64,000 nt of DNA. It comes from Seriola aureovittata (lineage: Eukaryota > Chordata > Actinopteri > Carangiformes > Carangidae). The notes under the pieces are model-generated. The model saw only the letters and a list, made by a program, of their open reading frames with translations, made no database searches and was not told the DNA's origin. Of the stretch, positions 48,088 to 59,260 are shown in pieces. Location: contig NC_079377.1 in NCBI RefSeq assembly GCF_021018895.1, forward strand, positions 21,605,001-21,669,000, given 5' to 3'. The first letter of the stretch is position 1, and each line of letters opens with the position of its first letter. Made by a program: the position numbers and the translations under genes.

Positions 48088-48611
48088 AAACGCTCACTTT
48101 ATACCACTTGACATTCAAAATCAATTAAACAGATGTTAGGACTGGTCGACTGCGTTGTTGACTCAATATTCACATCTGAAGATATAGACACATGCAGCAG
48201 CTGCAGCCCCCCCACCCCCCACCCCCCTCACCTATCCAGACACACAGCAACTGTCTGAAAAGGTCATAGTCAATAGAGGGGACTACTCCATGTTATGTAG
48301 AGCATTATGATGCCCCTGTGTGTGTGTCATGGCTTTAGACAGACTCATATGGACACGAGAGGGATAAACCATAGTCTAACATGAAGTGATCCAACTGACT
48401 GATGTGTACACAGGGTCAGCCGGCTGACAACCAGGGTCAATCGGACCTGATTGATTGGACTGACCCTTTGATGGAGTGGAGAGAAGGAGGGAGAGACAGA
48501 AGAAAAAAACTGAGGCAGACAGATAAAAGGAAAGCGAGATGGAGAGAAAAAAGATAGAGAGAAAGAAAATACGGACACCCAGTGGGTGTTTTGAGGAGGT
48601 AATGTGCGTAC

Positions 48612-48766
48612 CTCGAGTCCTTCTGCAGGGCTGAGTGGGGAGGTGGAGGAGGCAGTGGGTGAGGATGAGGAGGAGGTGGAGGACGGGGACGAAGGGGAGG
48701 TGACTCCTCTTGGGCTGACCTCCACCAGCTTCTTCAGCTTCAAATCCACATGTTTACTGTTGGTAC
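48612..48766 (-). CDS. ehbp1: ehbp1 exon E3: VDLKLKKL motif and Ser/Pro linker
   Basis: 155 bp, acceptor tctcccag|GT, donor CTCGAG|gtacgc, ending in phase 0. It encodes roughly residues 144-195. It starts TNSKHVDLKLKKLVEVSP, close to the SKxVDLKLKKLLEV motif of human EHBP1, and continues into a Ser/Pro/Thr-rich stretch (about 30 residues dominated by S, P and T) ending SPAEGLE. The conserved helix is a known landmark between the linker and the bMERB domain, without a function I can name. The Ser-rich tail is probably disordered and a plausible phosphorylation zone (inference). The GGA/GAG-rich coding strand is GC-rich compared with the flanking introns, as expected for an exon. Confidence 0.93.
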
Positions 48767-51112
48767 CTGGGAGAGAGACCCACACAAGGATAATGAGTAC
48801 AAACGTGTGTGTATCCATCAAAAATAGGATTAAATGTAAGTAACACAAACTACTCTATAAAACACAGACATCTGAATTGTGCACGGGCACTGAACGTCAC
48901 ATGCAGACACACACACACACACACACACACACAGACTGACACGGTTAAAAAGACGAGAAAGAGGAGACAAGTTTGCATTCATGTACACGCACACTCGGGC
49001 AAAGCTGTTGATATGGAACATATACACACAAACGCACAAGTGAGAAGAGGCATGAAGCATATATACTATATATATATGATGTGTGAGGAAGATAGAGATC
49101 TGGACAGACTAGGCAGCCTTAAGTCCTGTTTGTACTGCAGAGAGCTACCGAGGTATTGAGTGTACATTGCTGGGAGTATCACCATGGTAACCACAGGGCA
49201 AGATAGAGGGAGAGAAAAAGACAGAGGGTCTCTTTTTCTTAAGTGTTTGTTCTCTAACACTCTTTTTTATCAAGAGTTTATAATATTTCGTCAGTCCCCA
49301 CTGAGAAAAACAAGCAAAACATTAGTTTTAACACAAGTCACCAGCACTAAAACCTAAAGCCTCCATAATGATTATAAAGTTAGGTGTTCCTAATAAACTG
49401 GCAACTGAGTGTACTTTATCTTTTTCAGTTAGATACACCAGTAAACTACTTTTTTATCATGTCAGAAACACAACCGACTGACTCTTCTTACTCCATCTGT
49501 CAAACTTCAATTCCTGCCTTCCTTTAACTCCCTCTTTCTCCTTTTCTTTTCCTTCCTTCCTTCACTGCTCCCTTAGTCCCTCTCTCTCTCCCTCTCTCTC
49601 TCCCTGCCTTCCAGTAGTTGTGTACAGCTTTATTTTCCAGGGACTGGTAACCACAGCTCCCCTGCCAGGCCAGACCACTGCACTGAAGAAGATGAAAGAA
49701 CAGGAGGGCAACCGTTTCATGTGTCATCTCCCCCATGATGCATGCATGCAGAATCCAAACAGAGACACACTCTATTGAACTTGGGAGTATATGAAGGAAT
49801 TCACACACATACTCATATACATATATAGTACACGCTAAAACACACACGAACCAAACACAATGTGGGGGATGTGGGGCGAATGACCTGGGTAGCTGGGAAA
49901 TTATGACAAAAACCGAAACATTGGAGGGGAAATATTTACAGAACGAAGTGTGGTATCAGCTACTTTAGTTGTACAATCACCACCATCCATTTTTCTTTCA
50001 AGACTACAGAAAAATTACCACCAACAAAGAACGAAAAAAGAAAAAAGAAAAAAGAAAAAGAAAAAACACGGTAAGAGAGAGAGAGGAAAAAAAAAAACTA
50101 AAAACAAATAGCAGAGAGATATTGCACTTCAAAGCTGGAGGAAGCATTTGTCTGTTTTCATGTTTGTTTCTTCTGGTCCCTCACTGTACCTCTCACCTAT
50201 CTCACATCGCCAGGAAATTGAGGAAGCAAATAAAATAAATTAAATACAAAACAAAGTAATTAGTTTACCTCTGAAGATTTGAGCAAATGCTTTCCTGAAG
50301 ATATGATTTTATTTTTGTCTGGGGAGCACTTTTCAGAGTTTATTAATTACTACTTAAAGACGTTTCTAAAGAAAGAAAATGGGGAGGAAAAAAAAAAAAC
50401 AACAACAGTATGTCAGCAATAAACTAATGTATACTGTGTTAGTTCCTCCAGTGTGAAGCACCAGTGGGTATAGAGCCAATAGGAAGCAAAGGTCAAGGGG
50501 AAAAGAGAGTAGATAATAATTAATGAAAGATGGAGAGCGTGCACCGAGGTGAGTGACTGAATGACAGAAGAGCGTGTAAGTGAGTCACCGAGTGAAGTGG
50601 GTGAGTAAAGCTCAGATCAGACGGCCAGTGTGTTCAAATTTTGATGAGGGCAGTTCAGACTACATGACTGGTCTTGAGTAAATGTTTGCCCTGCACTGAG
50701 AAGGTATTCCTACTGGGCAGAGGAGATATGGTGTGGGGTAAAAATGTGTGATATATCATTATCACAACAAATCTTCAGGATTCCTTTTAGATCTCGTCAG
50801 CCTCATCATCTGTCTATGGTAAACAAGCTGCATGACATCCTCATCACACCTCTGTCCCGTCCTCTGACCGTGAGGGAGTGCACTTGATTTAGGACATTCA
50901 CATTCGGGTTTATTAGCAAGCGAGTGAGTAATAATGAGTCAGTGATCGAGACAGAGAGAGAGATAGAGGAATTGTTAATGATTGTGTGAAAGAATACTTC
51001 AAAACTAACCACTGCGAAAGGAAAGAAAAAGGCCCAGGCAGGTAAATTAGTTAGAAGGCAAACATGACAAAAGAACCATGCAGCACCACACAGCTTCAGC
51101 CACTGATTTTAC
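48767..51112 (-). other. ehbp1 intron between E2 and E3 (2.3 kb)
   Basis: CA repeat at 48908-48932, TA-rich stretch near 49060-49075, CT-rich tract near 49540-49610 and A-rich segments near 50030-50095. No exon or clear regulatory block. Confidence 0.85.
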
Positions 51113-51391
51113 CCAGAGATGTTAGCTCAGAGCCGGGGTTAGTAAGCTCCAGGGGGCCCTGGGTGTTGGAAGTGGTTGGAAGCGGGGCCTCCAGTGGCAG
51201 TGGGTTAGTAACCAGTGCAGACGCAGATGTGGCCGCAGCAACAGTATCATCATCATCATGATCATCATCACCACCACCACCACCACCACCACCACCAAAA
51301 TGGAGCTTCTCTTCCTCAGCCCTCCCCTGTTCCTCATCCTCACCCCTTTCACCATGATCCTCATGGTGACCTCTCACTCCGTCCAAAACAT
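51113..51391 (-). CDS. ehbp1: ehbp1 exon E2: acidic linker with poly-Gly/Asp microsatellite
   Basis: 279 bp, the longest exon here (residues 51-143 with split codons at both ends). The acceptor is cccacag|AT and the donor is CTGG|gtaaaa. Phase fits both neighbours: G+AT gives Asp, G+GT gives Gly. The product is a low-complexity linker: a His/Glu/Gly-rich start, EEEKLHF, nine Gly, DDDHDDDD, then a Thr/Ala/Pro/Leu-rich tail ending ELTSL. The Gly and Asp runs are encoded by pure ACC and ATC triplets on the plus strand. Human EHBP1 has a short GGGDEL stretch in the equivalent linker, so the fish exon looks like an expanded version. It is probably disordered. The exon is placed by phase and by its flanks rather than by strong similarity. 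Confidence 0.85.
51246..51296 (+). repeat. coding ATC/ACC trinucleotide repeat
   Basis: Eight ATC-type units (one ATG) then nine ACC units, inside exon E2, encoding DDDHDDDD and nine Gly on the minus strand. Confidence 0.95.
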
Positions 51392-52424
51392 CTGTGGGTA
51401 CGGAGCGGGAGAGAGGGAGAGACGAAGGGGAGGAAACATGGAAGGGAGTGAGTCAGGGAGACAAGAAATGAGAAAGAAGATTAAAGAATGAGAAAGTAAA
51501 GGTGAAGATGTGAGGAAGGAGGGGATGAAGTGAGGAGAAGTAAAAGGACGAGTGTTAAAGGAATTAAAGGTCAAAATGAAGACACAAGGAGGAGAGCAGA
51601 GAAAAAAAGTTTGGTTAGTTGGTGTTAACAGAAGTCTGAATACATGTGAAGTGACCTGATTCAATAATCCTTTTCTTAAACATCATCAAAACCATCCCCT
51701 CCCTTGATGTCTGCATCTCCCCTTCAGCACTGCGGTGCATTTAATGGGATGATCGCTGTCATCCGGTCTGTTTGCAAGTTTATCTTTGCCCTTTTATTTA
51801 GTGCATTCATGGTGACTTTTAAAACTTGGTGAGTCTGTGCAGGATTGTGTGTGAAACTAATTAATAAATCTACCCAACTAGTGCAACTAACCAATTTATT
51901 ATCCTATCAAATTCATGGTATGACAAGGCAGCAGACTCCACCTGAGTGACAAGGAGGGACTTTGATTGATTGGTGTCTGTGTATCTGTGTGGGTTCACGT
52001 GCAGGGGCGAGAAAATATCTGACACGCAAAGTGAAACTGAGAGACCTCTGTCGAATTTCCCTCATTCAAAGATCTGTTGCCATTGTTTTTCTATTTCCAG
52101 ATAAAAGAGGTAGAGCAAACAAAAACCTCAAAAACATGAAAGCACACATTCCATTAAGTCTCCTGAGGGGCTCAATAGAACAGTGTCTCTACATTAGGAA
52201 CAAAAGACAAAAACATGTTAGAAGGAACTCAAATGGAGACCTGAGCAGCTCTAGCTGCATGGATAACCCACCATGGATTAAAACAAAACAATCAGTAAAC
52301 AGCGTCTGACATTGCAAGCTCCCTTCTCTGCTATTTACTACTTGGTGGGGAGAGGGACCGAGAACAAAGAGGGAAGGAGAGAGAATCAAACTAACAGCAT
52401 TTCCTGTTTTTTTTTTTTTTTCCT

Positions 52425-52580
52425 AATTTGCTAGCTGCGATGCGGAGCGTGCTAGCAAGCGCCGTTCCTGCGTGGCTGGCTCGGGCCTAATTAATGGGAG
52501 GCCATGGTGATGGAGTTTGGAAAGTTTCTTTGCGGGCAGACACTTGGAGGGGGCAGCCCGAGCTGCATTAAAGGACCGTG
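52425..52580. promoter_or_regulatory. enhancer-like block
   Basis: Unique sequence with GCTAGC-type words repeated (ttgctagctgcg, cgtgctagcaagc), gggcctaattaatggg (TAATTA) and ggccatggtgatgg. GC-rich for an intron. Texture-based call. Confidence 0.35.
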
Positions 52581-53334
52581 AATGGTGTTGAGGGGAGAGA
52601 GAGAGAGAGAGAGAGAGGGAGTGTGGGGGCTAGGATTAGCCGTTCTGCTCGGGAGGCCTTGTGTATCACAGCCCACAGCATTTCTCTCTTCTCCTCACCT
52701 CCTCCTCCCTTGTTCCGTTCTTTCCTCCAACTCCATTTTTAATGAGATCAACAATTAGTCCAATTCAGAAAAGCTGAAAGAGCAAATAAATCAAGTGCTT
52801 CCCTCCTTCTGCCTCACTGTCTTTCCTCTGTCATTTTACCTAACAAATCGCTGATCTCTCTTCTTCTTGTTCAGGGTTTGTCAGTTTTAGATTTAGTTTG
52901 TTCATCCTCAGTCAATTATTTTCGATTAATCGAATCATAAAAAATGAAATTAAACTGTAGCCAGAACAATACAAGACATTGTAAGAGGTCACCTTGTGCT
53001 TTCTGAAACTGTAACCGGCATTTTGTTTTTGTTTTTTCATTCCCTACTTGTCACTTATATCTGATTCAACCTACAAGACGCCATGTCTCAATGTTGTGTC
53101 GTCTCTCCATCTCTTCCTGTTCATCTATGGATCCCACATTCTACCACTCATCCTCCATCACCTCTACTTTCACAATATCAGGAGCCTTCCTCTCTCCTTC
53201 TTCACAATGACACTTTTATCGCCGTCTTTTCTGCTTCTCTTCATCCTCACCTGTCTACACTCTCACCTTCCATTTTGCGAGCACTGCACCCAAACTACCT
53301 GCACAGTGCACCCAAAAGAGGGGTGTTATGTGGA

Positions 53335-53625
53335 GGAATCTGAAACAAATGACAAGAGAGGCCTAATAATAGCCATTATCATAATAACCCCAATTTCAGG
53401 GAAATGGAAAGCAGTGGGAAATGCGCATGGCAGCATTTGCTACCCCTGCAAGCCGTTATTAGAAGTGTTTGGTATTTTGAGCATAATTTGGCTGCACAAT
53501 GTGTTGTGTTGATTAACAATTACTGGGCGAACAAGACAAGGGAGAAGTCGCAGGGTAAATTGCTGTTCTGAATATGAGGGTGGTGCTTTTTAGACCCGCG
53601 GCCGTTGTCAAATGACATTTTGTTT
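53335..53625. promoter_or_regulatory. strong enhancer-like block
   Basis: About 290 bp of unique sequence with cctaataatagcc, cattatcataataacc, gagcataatttggctg, gttgattaacaattac and tttagacccgcggcc. No simple repeats; homeodomain-type cores are frequent. No open frame of exon character. Confidence 0.45.
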
Positions 53626-53947
53626 TTCTCTGAGGATTAGGCAGAACCCCTTTAGAGAGCATAATGGAAATGTGCGAGTCGTAGCATGTGTGTATGAAGA
53701 AAGTGAGTGTATGTCAAAAGCATGGTAGTGTGACTTTTCTTTTGTATTGTAGTTAATGAGTATTAGTAAGCGTTAGCAAGTGTATGTGTTAATTGCAAGG
53801 CCTTATGATCAAACAAAGTATGTTAACGAGGACGCATAAAGTGTAAATGAAAATGCTGTGTGTCTATAAAGGCTAAATGTTCATGTTTGCAGTTGCTGAC
53901 TTTGACTGTGTGTGTGTGTGTGTGTGTGTGTTGACGGGTGTACTGAC

Positions 53948-54098
53948 CTGCAGCAGGGCTAGCCTTGCCGCCCTTCCCTCTCTCAGTGCTGGAAGCGTCC
54001 AGCAGGCTCATGTCAGACATCTTGACTCCGGATCGAGCCTCAGCTATCAGCTGCCTGGCTCGCTCTCTCAGCTGTCTTCGCCGCTCTGCATCACGCTC
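53948..54098 (-). CDS. ehbp1: ehbp1 exon E1 of window: Arg-rich helix before the linker
   Basis: 151 bp, starting in phase 0 and ending with one base of a split Asp codon. It encodes residues 1-50 of the part seen here. It begins ERDAERRRQLRERARQLIAE, a highly charged helix also present in human EHBP1 (there preceded by DEE instead of ERDAE), then EARSGVKMSDM and a Ser/Gly/Lys-rich tail. The acceptor is a GT-rich tract ending ttgtgcag and the donor is GCAG|gtcagt. A CA/TG repeat lies on both sides of the exon. The helix is probably a continuation of the CH-proximal coiled coil and has no assigned catalytic role. The preceding exon must end in phase 0; it was not found with confidence. Confidence 0.93.
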
Positions 54099-54480
54099 CT
54101 GCACAAACACACACACATACACACGCATACAAAAAATGATCAAAAGAACTTCACTCATCCTTGTAAAGGTACAGGTAAATGTTAAAAGTTAAAAGAAAAA
54201 TAAATCATGCAGCAGGAAATCCCTAATCTTAGATGAAGTGTTACATAATTTAAAATTCTTCTTCACAGTAGCGACACATGAGTTTGTAATGAATACGATT
54301 TAATAATACCATTAGGACTATTTTAAGAATGTGATGATGGATAAGACATACTCTCATCTCTCACACACACACACACACCATCATGAAACCTTCACAGACA
54401 CACCGACTAAAAACAAAATAAAAAGTTTTGTTATCAAAATGGATGTACACATCTTACTGCATTATGGAGTTAGCAGTATA

Positions 54481-54481
<1 letters not shown>

Positions 54482-54543
<62 letters not shown>
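54482..54543 (+). repeat. CA microsatellite
   Basis: About 30 uninterrupted CA units. Confidence 0.95.
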
Positions 54544-54544
<1 letters not shown>

Positions 54545-55225
54545 ATCCAGGCACTAGACAGATACAGTATTGAGCCGTCACCATCAGAGTAATGGCAGAA
54601 ATGCCATTTTCAGGGCGATCCAATCTGATCCCACTGATAGCACAGGCCACCACACACACATACACACACACTCACAGAGCAAACAGGAAAACCTTGATGA
54701 TGTCAATTGACAAACACTTAACTGATAAAGACCCCAGCAAGCACGCACGAGCACAGACTCAATGTACAGGCCGAGTGCATAGGGTAACCGGTGGGGAGAT
54801 ACACAAATGTCCGAGACAAGTAATTCAGAATAATGTTTGTACAAATCTAACCCAATGTGATTTACAGAAAATAAGGCACACAAAAAAGATACAGGAGCAG
54901 AGAGAAACATAATGAATTCAAAGCTGCTCTGAAAAGCAGATGGAGCAAAGTAATGAGGGAGCACACCGATTCAAAAGTATTCAGGCTGTGGAGTTGTGAT
55001 ATTTCTAAGGCTGGGGTCGTTGCAGCCGAAGAGAAATGCACTGCAGTAGTCAACTGTGGTTGAGGCTAAGGTGAAACAATATTGGATATTGCCTTCATGA
55101 ATTAAGCCTCTGTGACAAAAACAACAGAAGTTACGGGGCGCAGAAACTAACACAAACTCGTCTTACACGATACATTGTAAGCACAAACACACGCAAACAC
55201 TTACACACTCTGAAAACTCCACCTT

Positions 55226-55267
55226 ACACACACACACACACCAACCCCCCCCCCCCCCCCCCCCCCC
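55226..55267 (+). repeat. CA repeat and poly-C tract
   Basis: Short CA run followed by 23 C (55245-55267). Confidence 0.9.
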
Positions 55268-55319
55268 AAACATACACAACCACCTACGACCCAGGGGAGA
55301 GGGAAGCTGCATTTCTCTG

Positions 55320-55540
55320 TCACTGTTCTCCCTCCCTGTGGTTTTCTGTTAATCAGGCTTCTCCATATTGATGCAGGGGTTTTAGGGCTGGCCTACTGAA
55401 GCCGCCCATTTATCCATTAACAAAACAAGCAGCGCCCGCTAATGAGCTACATCTCTCCATTTCCATGTCAATTGTTTGCTTGTAGCCATTGTTAGGCCGG
55501 GACAATGGGGCTGTTTTGTAAATGACAGCAACCCTAATGC

Positions 55541-55545
<5 letters not shown>
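55320..55545. promoter_or_regulatory. enhancer-like block with inverted SOX sites
   Basis: Unique sequence with ctgttaatcaggc, ccatattgatgc (Onecut-like), cgctaatgagc and an inverted pair CCATTGT / ACAATGG with a 9-bp spacer (55486-55508), both matching the SOX core. It ends at a TG repeat. Texture-based call. Confidence 0.45.
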
Positions 55546-55596
<51 letters not shown>

Positions 55597-55609
55597 TGTG
55601 TGTGTGTGA
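55544..55609 (+). repeat. TG microsatellite
   Basis: About 32 TG units with one GAG interruption. Confidence 0.95.
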
Positions 55610-56028
55610 GAGCCCAAGGGATGCCCACAGGGGGAAGGGAACACACCTTAGAGAGAAACTGGTAAAGAGGGAGAGAGAGAGAGAGAGAGAAAGGCAGAAA
55701 GGCAGATGAAGAGTGAGGAGATGAGTGAGTGAATACTTCTTCCCCAGCTCTCAGTCAGCACTGTTCCCGGCAACAAAGCAATGAATTAGGACAACCATGG
55801 TGAAAGAAAATGGGAGTTGGTATCTATGAACCTATACACTTTTCACATTTTCACTTCACTTTTCAAAAACCACCTTAGAAAAGTCTTTACGAGACGAAAC
55901 TGAATACACAGGTAAAAAACAACTAAATCTTGGCTATTTTGTCAAGTGTTGGACACAAGATTTCACAAACATGACTGACATTCAGAGTCCGGTTCAGTTC
56001 GGTTCAATGTGACTCAACTCGACCTTTT

Positions 56029-56205
56029 TGGTTTTCCATTGGGCAGAAGTTGTGGATAGCACCTGGTAGCTGCTACTTTCCTCTTTGGTATCGCCACCGC
56101 CGAGGTTCCAATTGAGAGGGAACTATTTGTGGAAAAAGAAGTACCTGCTAGCAAAAGCGAGAAGGGTTGAGTGGACTTGAGTTGGTACAACGTGGAGGAA
56201 AAACA
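56029..56205. mobile_element. possible small MITE
   Basis: Left end GGTTTTCCATTGGGC and right end GTGGAGGAAAAACAC are partly inverted, and the inside has the CACCTGGTAGCTGC...AAGTACC words seen in some fish MITEs. Weak ends; could be coincidence. Confidence 0.35.
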
Positions 56206-56252
56206 CTATTAGACTATCAGCAGCGGGCTTTGCATCAACAGAGACCTTTTAC

Positions 56253-56323
56253 ACTTTTTATACAGAGCGATGAGGCAGAATAAAGGTGCAACATTTCCGC
56301 TTCAAACAGGCTGTTTAAAAGGA
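56253..56323 (+). repeat. dispersed repeat, copy 2
   Basis: Second copy of the 22987-23057 sequence, same orientation, about 80% alike by eye. Lies just after a transposon-like element. Confidence 0.55.
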
Positions 56324-56388
56324 GCTACTGAGTCAAATGCCTGGAACAGTATCAGCATTAAAATTAATTGTCTTTGTTTATACTTGTT

Positions 56389-56389
56389 C

Positions 56390-56445
<56 letters not shown>

Positions 56446-56447
56446 TC
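56389..56447 (+). repeat. TTTC tetranucleotide repeat
   Basis: About 14 TTTC units. Confidence 0.95.
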
Positions 56448-57682
56448 CATTCGCATTTCCATCTGCCTGTGTTTTCTATGCAGGATTCTCCTTGCTATTA
56501 TAAATGTAATATGATAAACAATAATGTCACCGATGGCCTTGCGGCGATGCACTGGTTCTGATATCCAATCTGGCCTTTACAGATATGGATACAACTACCA
56601 TTTTAAGTGTGCCTCTGTGTGTGTGTGTGTGTGTGTGTGTATTTATAACTCAGCCCACAACACACTCCAAAACATCCCCATGCATTATTGTTGTCAGCCA
56701 TTTTGGGGACAGGAAATAGGAAACTGACTTTGCCTATCCAGAGGCTAGGATTAACACTATAGAAAAATGCATCTGACTAGCTCCTAGCTCGGTCAGCTAC
56801 AAAGCCACTGATTAGAAAATACAAGAATGAGAGGAGAGGAGAGGAGTCACAGATTCAACTTAAAGCGAACCTAGGTGAAACAAATGTTTTGGTTTTCATT
56901 ATCAAACAGAAACACCTTCATGAAGTAAGTGTAGAACGGAAGCTTGACTTTGATAGCGCAGAGACGGCGCCCACAGAGAGAACGAGAATAAAACCTGCAA
57001 GACGCAAAACAGACTCCAACACATAAGCTAAAAAAAAAAGAGAGTAAAGTTTATTTATCTAACACATTTTTCCAGTGCGCTGTTTCGGTCGTTCAAATAA
57101 ATAATACAGATGTGGGTGAAAGTACGTTATTTCCATACATTATTTTGGGTACTTTAAAATTCCAGCTCTTTGTCGGACCTGTCACCCAACTGTTACCAAC
57201 ACTGACATCCCAATTACAACTCATTGTTCTGTAGGAACACGATATACCAGAATTTTTTTAAGTCACAGGGGGGACTTGTTGACCAGGTGGTGATGAAACG
57301 CCACCTAGTGGACATTATGCTAAAACTAAGTCACGCTCACGCTCGCTATTTCCAACTTTAAAAGTGGCGCTGGAAATCATAACTAAGGAGGGAAAATAAA
57401 CACACAGAGCGACACAGGAGACTAACAACCAGTGGATGTCAAAGCCATCAGGACACAACTTTAAAAAACAGAGGAACTCACAAACGCAACCAGCCACGTC
57501 GTTACATGATCAAAGCTGGGATGAAAAAAGAAAAAGAGAAAAGGAGTGAAAGCGTGTCAGCTGGTGGTCAGTGGGTAGCACAGCTTCAAGAATGGAGACT
57601 CAGGAGGAGAAGAGACTTTTCTTTTTTAAATGGCGACAGCAAGAACAATTGTGTTCTGTGTCTTCTATTGACTGCTGGGAAC

Positions 57683-57828
57683 CTCCAGGGGAAGAGAGGC
57701 TAAACGGTTGAGTGCGAGGCGGAGACAGAGGGCTCCTCTGTGGGCTTGGCGTCGGGGTGAGGACCCCTCTCCGCTCTGGAAGCTCTTTTTGAGCAGGGGG
57801 AGCAGGTTGTCGCCTTGGTTGCTCTTTT
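57683..57828 (-). CDS. candidate extra ehbp1 exon, unrecognised
   Basis: A GC-rich island in AT-rich intron. On the minus strand a strong acceptor (pyrimidine-rich, ending ccttgcccag) opens a 146-bp frame starting KSNQGDNLLPLLKKSFQSGE and closing at CTGGAG|gttccc, in phase 0, as the next exon (E1) requires. The donor is weak. A second frame in the same block reads PDAKPTEEPSVSASHSTV before a stop and looks equally coding-like by codon third positions. I do not recognise either peptide in EHBP1. It may be a fish-specific or alternative exon, an exon with a frameshift, or only a GC-rich intronic segment. Confidence 0.27.
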
Positions 57829-57905
57829 CTGGGCAAGGAGAAAGAGGGAGGGAGGGCACGCACCACTGGTCATGTACAGAGACCTGGCGTGGGCATCGAG
57901 TGATG

Positions 57906-57906
<1 letters not shown>

Positions 57907-57952
<46 letters not shown>
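57907..57952 (+). repeat. CA microsatellite
   Basis: About 23 CA units; another CA run lies at 58127-58178. Confidence 0.95.
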
Positions 57953-57954
<2 letters not shown>

Positions 57955-58125
57955 GATGAACACACAATCACTATCTAAAAGGGTTTGCCAACCTCCCAGA
58001 TAGCCAGCCAGTCTGGCAGCCAGTCATGCAGTTCCAGACATTTGTCATGACAGGCTAATTCACAGTCAAGAGGTGCTTTAGGTCTCTATCTTGTCCAGGC
58101 ACACACACATACTAAAGAGCTACAG

Positions 58126-58180
<55 letters not shown>

Positions 58181-59094
58181 AATCACATAGCTGTGTAATC
58201 ACACACTCATAAGCATTCTCTTAAACACCAGAATAATGATTCAGACAGGATGCAGATGCAGCAAGAAATCAGTCAGTACCTGCTTTATGTTATTATACTC
58301 TTAATATTCACAGTAATGTAATACAAGAATAGAAACCAGATCACCCCATGTCTACTTTCTGAAGATCTTCACCAGGAAGGTGCATTAATATAAGAAATAA
58401 TTGAGTGACAAAGATCCCAAACTAACTTCCTGCTCACCGAAACAAAGACTAATCATCAGGTTTTCAGTTGCTGCTGGACTTCATAAGGCTGATTTAAAGC
58501 TGTTGCAGCTCGCCCCACTTCCATTGCACTGTACTGTACCGGCTATGTGATTACTGAGGTGTAGAGGTGGGAACAAAGACGAGACAAAGTCAAAGCAGTA
58601 AACTAGCAGCTCGTTGAACCTGGGTCTCAGAATACAGACCGTTTACATTTTAAATGAGCCAACAGATGAGTTAAATCAAAACATGCAAAATACAACATTT
58701 TCCCTTTAACAATGTTGTTAATTTTGCACTATCATTTTTGGAAGACTATTGTTGTACTTATAATTACTGTAAAATAAAGATGGGCTCTGCTGGTATCTAT
58801 TCTACTATGTTCCCCCAGGGTCATCAACAGCTTCTTCGTGGCAGGAAGCAGATGGGGTTTATGGGAAATGTGGTTTTGTTTGAAAAACACTACACAGGCT
58901 TCCAATTGCATCAATTATGTATCTACTTCGATTATACGACAATTCAGCAACAATATAAGAATATTTAAAAAATATCACACATATCATATTTAGAAGTCCA
59001 TTATTTTCACTTCTCCTTATTGCTCAAATTTTGGTTGAGAGAGTGAGCGAGAGGGAGCGAGAGGGAGCGAGAGGGAGCAAGGAAGGGAGAGAGA

Positions 59095-59260
59095 GAGGGG
59101 GGAGCTTATCGGCTGGCTCCAGACGGAGTGCGCGGATCAATGGGCGTGCGAGGCCCACAGTGATCAATGCATTTGATAAAGAATTAAAGAAGAGCCACTG
59201 TACATGGCTATCAAAGAACCAGGACACGGCCTAATTATGATTCGACGGGTGCGTGCCCAT
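59095..59260. promoter_or_regulatory. enhancer-like block
   Basis: Unique sequence with two GATCAATG words (gcggatcaatgggc, gtgatcaatgca), gataaagaattaaag and gcctaattatgattcg. Preceded by a GA-rich tract. Texture-based call. Confidence 0.35.

Larger units (their letters stand above)
43429..48611 (-). other. ehbp1 intron between E3 and E4 (5.2 kb)
   Basis: Contains two short diverged copies of one sequence (43726-43834 and 44514-44622), copy 2 of the larger duplication (45056-45602), and CA/TG/CACACT repeats at 43997-44126, 44739-44778, 46452-46539, 46850-46890 and 48009-48087. No exon seen. Confidence 0.85.
51392..53947 (-). other. ehbp1 intron between E1 and E2 (2.6 kb)
   Basis: Purine-rich at its end near E2 (51400-51610). 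It holds enhancer-like blocks at 52425-52580 and 53335-53625, and a TG repeat next to the E1 donor. Confidence 0.85.

Noticed and set aside
53048..53512. 154-codon plus-strand frame rich in Leu/Ser/Phe
   Set aside because: Hydrophobic-looking translation of CT-rich intron, no known domain, and overlapping an enhancer-like block.
58281..58400. AAAGCAG|gtactg donor-like site, considered as the exon before E1
   Set aside because: The sequence ahead of it is AT-rich with stops and no EHBP1 similarity.
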